From positions 868,001-932,000 of the forward strand of contig BJKQ01000015.1 of NCBI GenBank assembly GCA_006538405.1: a DNA stretch of 64,000 bases, written 5' to 3'. This stretch comes from Hansfordia pulvinata (lineage: Eukaryota > Ascomycota > Sordariomycetes > Xylariales). A program made the position numbers and the translations under genes. The notes under the pieces were generated by a model. The model did not search any database. It saw nothing but the letters and a program-made list of their open reading frames with translations, and was not told the DNA's origin. The number at the start of each line of letters is the position of its first letter. Position 1 is the stretch's first letter. Shown here in pieces: positions 58,105-64,000 of this stretch.

Positions 58105-61100
58105 CTTCGCGTTTGCCCCTCAGGTCGGCGTTCGCCGCTCTCCGGCTTTCTTCTTGTTTCTTTTTATTCTCAGTACTAAGGAAACCCAGAGCGGCCGAAA
58201 CGTGGAACCCAGGAGGTCACCGACGGGGGAGATGACGAGGGGAGCATGAGGGGTGGTGAAGGGCGAGGGGACAGGAAAGCGGGTCTGTGAAAAAGCGAGG
58301 CGCCGCCAGCCTCACCAGCTACGAGACCAGCTAGCAGCGATGGCCAGGACCGCCGACAAGGCCGTGCGTCGCCCGCGCCTGCTCACGATGGGCCTGCCAT
58401 CTCCGAAATAGCACCCAAGTCTGACCCTCTCTGCTCGCACGTATGCTATTTTGGTACTACCAGCTTGGCCACCTGATGCTGGACAATTTTTTTTCTTCTA
58501 ATTGTGGCTCAATTGATTGCTCACTGGTAAATCCTCCATCCACCCCTCGGGAACCCGCGGCCCTCTCCACTACTCTCGGCGGATCGCTGGTTTACGATTA
58601 ACAGTTGCCGGGCGCGCCCCGGGGGTTAATGCGGACTCTGGTCGTTGCAGTTCTTCTCTGATCAGACGTTTCTCCTTGTCTGCTTGTGATGCATCCTTTC
58701 CCATTGGGGCTCTTCGTCCGGAGATTCCGCGTGCGCCGTGCGTCGGGGCTTGAGAGTCGCCTCAGTAGTGTTGGTAGTGTACTCGTTGTAGAGCGCGTGC
58801 GCGCGCGCGGACTGGGCTGCGGCTGTGTGAACGGACGTCCAAACGACACCTGTGGATTTGAATTTGATGCCGCCTCAACGCTCTGCTCCCCGGGGAAGCC
58901 GTCTGTTGTCACTCGTCGACATGATGATGGAGGTACGAGTAAGAGCGACTCGTCGGCGCGTGAGTTGGACTGGTGCCCTGCAGGGCCTCCGATGCGGCCC
59001 AGCAACGAAAGCCCGTGCTCGGCAGAGGGTGGTGATTGCGCGCGAATTCCCGCCTTGGTCTCTGTAAAGCCAGAACGGACCAACAAAGAGTCGTAGCAAG
59101 CGCGTGCAGGCAAGGGGAGCAAGAGGACTGGTTGCGGGAGCAACGCACACGCCCGTAAAGGCTTGCCTTGCGACACCCTGTGCTGCAACATAGTGCGGCC
59201 ACAACGTGTTTCGTGATGACTTCCTGAAAGGGCAACAGGTCAGATGCTGCTGACCGTGTCGTGGCGTGCGGGTTACTTGCTAGCGTTGAAAGTGTATGTA
59301 GTTTGACCAACCAGAGACACCGACAGTGGTGATTAACAGGGGCACGAAGGGGCACCTTTGTTGTAACACCAGTCGAAACGTGCTAATCCGCCCATCGGAC
59401 TACTCCGTTGACGCAGCTAATGACACGATATAGAACAAGCAGCCAGGTAGATGATGTACCTCTGATTTTACTCGAACATGGCCTGAGACCACTGACGGAC
59501 ATACTCTCACGCGACATGCCCAATGCCGGGACTATTACATGCTCGAGCTGTTTGTTGCATCGTGCAGGCTGTTCAGCACGCGGCAGACAGGAGCGGGAGG
59601 AAGAATGGTGAGAACGCCAGCGATTGGCTGCTCGAGAGACGGAGCCAATGCACGGCCGAAGCCCATTGTGTGGCTGGACTGAGACGCACGTGTCGCGGCG
59701 AAGGCGACAGGGTGTTGAGGCTGACAGGAGGCGGGAGTACTCGTAGAGGCGGGTCACCTATTTCCGCGAATGGATCCCACCGAATGTCCCTAATCGCTGA
59801 TGCGCATAAGGGCATTCGTGCAGACTCAGGTTCGTCGCACAAATGAGGCCATCTATTAGCGAAGACCTCGGGAGCACCTGTACTCGTACCAACAAGTATG
59901 CGTACAAGTACAGTGCTCATACTCGTAGCACTTGGCGGGGAGCGGCGTCTCGCAGGGACAGGTATGGCGGGACCGTCCAACGGTCATCTTCCAGATCGAG
60001 AATCGCCTGTCAAATCCTCTCGATGGCGGGTCCTTGACCCTGCCAGCCGCACAGGGTCCATCTCTGCTGGCCATTGGCTTTGGCAGCCGGCCAAGGTCGC
60101 ATGCGGGACTGTCAGCAAGAACTTCTGAGATTAGAGAGATCAATGAGAGGCACCGCACGTGCAGGTCAGAGAGGGCGTGCCGCAACCGTACTGAGGCGAG
60201 TAAAACCTTCATCGCGAAGTCTCGCGGGAGACTGGAGTAAGTGAATTCTGGGGCTCCGACCCCGGGCAGGCCCATCAGCAACAGCGTGCACAAGCAGTTA
60301 GCTTGCACTTACAGATGGCTAGCTTGCTTCACTGTGAGCGTGAACGGGACCGATGACGATGGCGACGGATAATGCCTAGGCTGCCGGCCCAGCTAGTGTT
60401 CCTGCGCGGGTGGTGTGACCCGATATGAAGGACTGAGAGGACGAGGCCCCTGGCGCGCATGGCTGCCCGTCCGCCCGTCCACTCGACACGACGGGTTGCG
60501 CAGCTCTCCACCCGAGTACGACGATATGAAGCATTGGCACACCGGCCGTGCGCAATGGCTGCAGGTCCCACACAAGACTTTGCCAACGGCCAGAAAACAT
60601 GGAAGCCACGCGGCTGGCGTTCCGCTCGCCCATATTGTTCTTCTCGAATGCCACCAGGACGCCATTCCGCTTGTAGAGGTAACGCGCACAGAAAGAACCT
60701 TTCCAGAAGCGTGGTCACCCAAAGTTCCCCGCGTTGCCAGGCGCTGTGCGCGTGCTTGTACGCGCACCTCCCGGAGTGGTGCGCTGCCGGCGATTCCACC
60801 GGCCTCGTTGGGAACGGGTGCAACGATTCACTTCTGTCCTGTGGGAGGGCAACTGTCGACAGGCGCTCGATTTGCGGCGGAGCCTTATTGTAAGGGTATC
60901 CGCAGCGAGGAACACGCTCATTGCATCCGAGGCTGTTGACTCTGCGCGACAAGGCTGCCCACTGGAAGGCAGAGTGTACGGAGTACAAGTTCATCAGACC
61001 CCTGCTAGATGCGGGCTCTTCGAGACTGATTTGTACCTGGCGGAGTGGCGGAATGGCTTACTCGCGGGACGAGAATAGAACCTGCCAATTGTCATGCCGA

Positions 61101-63399
61101 ACCTTTGAGATGAGATCGGAGTGGTCGCAGGACAGATCCGATCAACCCCTGGCCGTTCATGCGGCCAACCGAGCCCGGGTCTCGGTTTCGGTCTCGGTAT
61201 TGATGTTCAACGAGACGGGAGAAAGACGAGTTTTTGGCATTTCGCGGCATGTTGGTAGTTGACCCCGATCGTTGGCTCAAGCCTATTACTCGTGCCGTCC
61301 GAGTATGAGTTGCCATCTGGAGATGAGGACGAGTCCAGCTTGTGTGCTCCTGGCGTAGAATCGTGTGCATGCCACGTCTCGAGGCGGCAATTTCCCATCA
61401 AGGCGAAACAGGAACTGGGCGCATCCGTGACCGACCTCCCAGCGCGCGCTCTAGAGGCCATGCGCCATTTCCGCAGGCAGCCACCTTCAGTGTCGCGCAA
61501 GGACCTTTCCGGCGACTGAGAACGCGCTTGGGCGCGAGTGAGTGTGTCGTCAGTCCCCACATGGCTCGGGGGTGTGTTCGTAGCAAGCCACGCGCCGAAA
61601 GTGTTCTTCTAGGGCGACGAGCCTAGGTGTTCTAGCGCCAGGCTAGCAGGCGATATCCTACCTTTCCTGCCACTACGGCGGACTAAAGCACGACAGCTGA
61701 CACCCGCAGCGCCGTTTGTGCCGGCTTGCTGGGATGGCCGAGGTAAAGTTGCTGGCGAATCACCATGGCGAGGCTGACTTTGGCCAGGCAGAGTGACCTC
61801 CATGGTGGTCGTCACAGTTGAGGAGCGCTGGGACATTGCCTCAGACCTATGACGGAGTGAAGATGCGAGCTAAAATCGTTTTGTTGTACGGCCGTTCTCC
61901 ACGGCCGTCATAGCTCGTGTTCAAGGGAGACGGCGAATCAGTCTACCTGAAGAGTCAGCTCAAAGCCGCCCAATCAGTGCGTGAGGGGGAAAATGCCTGG
62001 CAGGGAGCCATCTCCTGGGAGCACGCAGGCGCTTAGCTCTGCGATGTGGGAACTGAAGCATGGTACGAATGCGCTCTGCTATGCTCCGAGAAGTCGGGGA
62101 TAGGGCTGACGGAAGCCATGCTCAGCCTGTGGCTCGTACTAAGGGCGCCGGTGACGAGGCCTGGTGGGTTTGGGGTTGCTGGCGTCAAGCCCCACGGCTG
62201 AGCTTGAGACAAGCGGAGTTCCCAGAAGATTGGGTAATATTCTTGTCTTTGTATCGATCGAATGGGGCATCAGCTTTAGCCAACAGTCGTTGGCGTAGGT
62301 ACGTGTGAGCAGAGCAAGAAGACCGGAGGCTGTCGATATTCGAAGATGGCGGTAAGTGAGGTAGATAACGGGGGTGACTAACTGATTGGGTGTTCCCGAT
62401 CAGGCCAGCAGCTCGTCGAGCGAGGCAGACGCCGGCATGTGACGAGGTGAGGCGAGGATGCGCGGGTGGGAGATGGTCACGCACTGGATGGTCGTGTTGA
62501 GCGAGGCGAGGCCTGTCGCCGTAGTTCGGAAGAGGAGGGTGAGAAAGAAGACCACGACGGGGCCCCGCAGAAACGGGGCGAAGGCGACGCCAGCGTTGAC
62601 GATGGCCGGCGGTTGCGGCAGGGCAGGCACCGCCCTTAGGGTCTGGCGTACGAGTACCGGGAACATGGGCGTAGCGCTACAGGCCCCACGACTCTTTTAA
62701 GACGACGGTGTACTGAGAACAAGGGTGTCGCAAAAGTGAGGCGGCGATGGCGTTGGCCAGACGTGCCTTCCGCTTGTATGTTCTAATCCAGGGCCGAACA
62801 CGCATGTGACGTGCATTTGATCCATTTCATACATACGAGTAACTGCCTACATGTATGTACCAGACATCAAATCTTGACCTCGGAGCCTCGCGAACTGTGC
62901 AATTAGCCGTACGACCGAAGCTGAGCTTTGCATCAAGCGAAGCCGCGCAACGAATGCACGCCCAGGCAGCATGCTCCAGTGGTACCTACCTACCTCTGGT
63001 CGTACTGCGGGAGCCGGATGCGCTTTCTATGTCCGTCGTACGACACTCAATACGGAGGGCCCGGGCACGACTGGAACCTGCCATGAACGGGCGGATTGAC
63101 AAGTCAATGTGTAATTGACGCCTCGTTGATGCACTTCCCATGACCTTCTCCCGCATCGTCAACCACGTCGGCTGTCCTCCACCTCCAAGCCAGACTCCAA
63201 CAATTGTGCCCAGCCCGCCCCCTACTGCACGCAACAGGCCATCAGACACCAATGGCCGCGGCTGACATGGACCCCTGCGCCGCGGCGTGCGCGGGTAGCC
63301 CAACCCTGACGGCTGGTGGGTATTGTTATTACTGATATTCGTCTCGCCAATCTGCTACCGCACGATCTAGTTACTCGAAAGCTGTGCCGATCCGATCCC

Positions 63400-64000
63400 T
63401 TTTCTTTTCTTCCCTCCCTCATCCCGGTCGCGTCCCAGCCCTCGATCGACATGGTGGCGATCTTGGGTGTGAGTGGTTGTGGATGATGCTCCCCTGGCCT
63501 TCCCCTCCGGCCTTGCCTGGCCATTGACGACATCGCCTCGCCAAACATCCTGGCTCTTGGCTCCACTACCCGCAGGGTTCAGGGTCCATCCCAGTTTTCT
63601 TCCGATTCGGTTCTATCCAATTCTCCATCACCACCACGATACGACTGCCTCCCAAGTCCCTTGCCAGCGTGCCAGCCTCCGCGCGTGTCTACGAGTAGCA
63701 CCCAACCCTCGACGTCAAGGCTGCTAGTGCGGAGCGTGATGCTTCGGACTGCGCTCGCTAGCCCAGAACTATCGAAACACCCCGGCATTCTCGTCCTCAC
63801 GATAGCCATATTATCCCGTCAAGGACACGGACAAGGCGGAGCAATCTTCGTTGCGGACCAGGAACACATTGGCATAGCACTCGGCGAGCGCCGCCCGCCC
63901 CCTACCATCCACCGTGGCCGGGGACTGCGCGGGAGGTCTCGGCCTGCCGACCAGGGCCGCGCCTAACCTCTACGAGTACTCGTAGTCTGAACAGACACGG
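63400..64000 (+). promoter_or_regulatory. Possible leader and first exon of a gene continuing past the right edge
   Basis: A pyrimidine-rich tract (about 63400-63440) precedes an ATG at 63451, and GTGAGT follows within 20 nt, as in fungal genes with a tiny first exon. No downstream exon could be fixed, so this is only a suggestion. Confidence 0.2.
63971..63984. repeat. Second copy of the 14-nt TACGAGTACTCGTA palindrome
   Basis: A perfect 14-nt palindrome identical to that at 58091-58104, at the very right edge. Confidence 0.85.

Larger units (their letters stand above)
55201..64000. other. 8.8-kb region without a supportable gene
   Basis: Many short frames exist on both strands, but none gives a recognisable domain, and no transposon, tRNA or long repeat was seen. 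Two are the least unlikely. One is a 116-codon minus frame at 55306-55656. The other is an 88-codon minus frame at 62400-62666 that starts with ATG and has a hydrophobic centre (GPVVVFFLTLLF). The octamer TACGAGTA/TACTCGTA occurs eleven times here. Its last 600 nt look like a promoter and leader on the plus strand. Confidence 0.4.

Overview
The window looks like nuclear DNA of a filamentous ascomycete, most likely a Sordariomycete. The evidence is GC-rich coding sequence, short introns of about 50-150 nt with GTANGT-type donors and CTAAC/CTGAC branch sites, pyrimidine-rich leaders before start codons, an intron-containing tRNA-Cys, and fungal families such as a Zn2Cys6 factor with a fungal_trans domain, Pga2, Loc1 and Epl1. 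All gene models below were built by reading frames and splice sites by eye; no database search was run.

Layout. 0-12 kb is gene-dense: a conserved small protein (-), UTP13 (+), a mitochondrial citrate carrier (+), a secreted orphan (-), tRNA-Cys (-), a short-chain dehydrogenase (+) and calcineurin B (-). 12-28 kb holds EPL1 (+), KAE1 (+), the AMPK beta subunit (-) and an unknown multi-span membrane protein (+), separated by 2-3.5 kb gaps. 28-47 kb holds a small secreted orphan (-), the divergent pair PGA2(-)/CENP-S(+), a MARVEL-domain protein (+), an alpha/beta hydrolase (-), a five-exon Zn2Cys6 regulator (-) and a Ser-rich single-pass membrane protein (-). 47-53 kb is gene-poor and carries a 47-unit CTG/CAG tract. 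The divergent pair LOC1(-)/HIS3(+) sits at 53.2-55.2 kb. From 55.2 kb to the right end no gene could be supported.

How the genes relate. This is a housekeeping neighbourhood and not a cluster. Ribosome biogenesis (UTP13, LOC1), tRNA modification (KAE1), chromatin and kinetochore (EPL1, CENP-S), nutrient and Ca2+ signalling (AMPK beta, calcineurin B), secretory traffic (PGA2) and primary metabolism (HIS3, citrate carrier) are interleaved. There is no sign of a secondary-metabolite cluster, transposon, CRISPR array or virus.

Three things stand out. (1) Six genes carry seven single-base losses, each most simply placed in a C or G homopolymer and always in the same direction; this is best explained as assembly error and must be corrected before using these proteins. 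(2) The octamer TACGAGTA/TACTCGTA occurs about 30 times, apparently only between genes. (3) Pentameric tandem repeats sit at nearly the same distance upstream of the PGA2 and LOC1 start codons.
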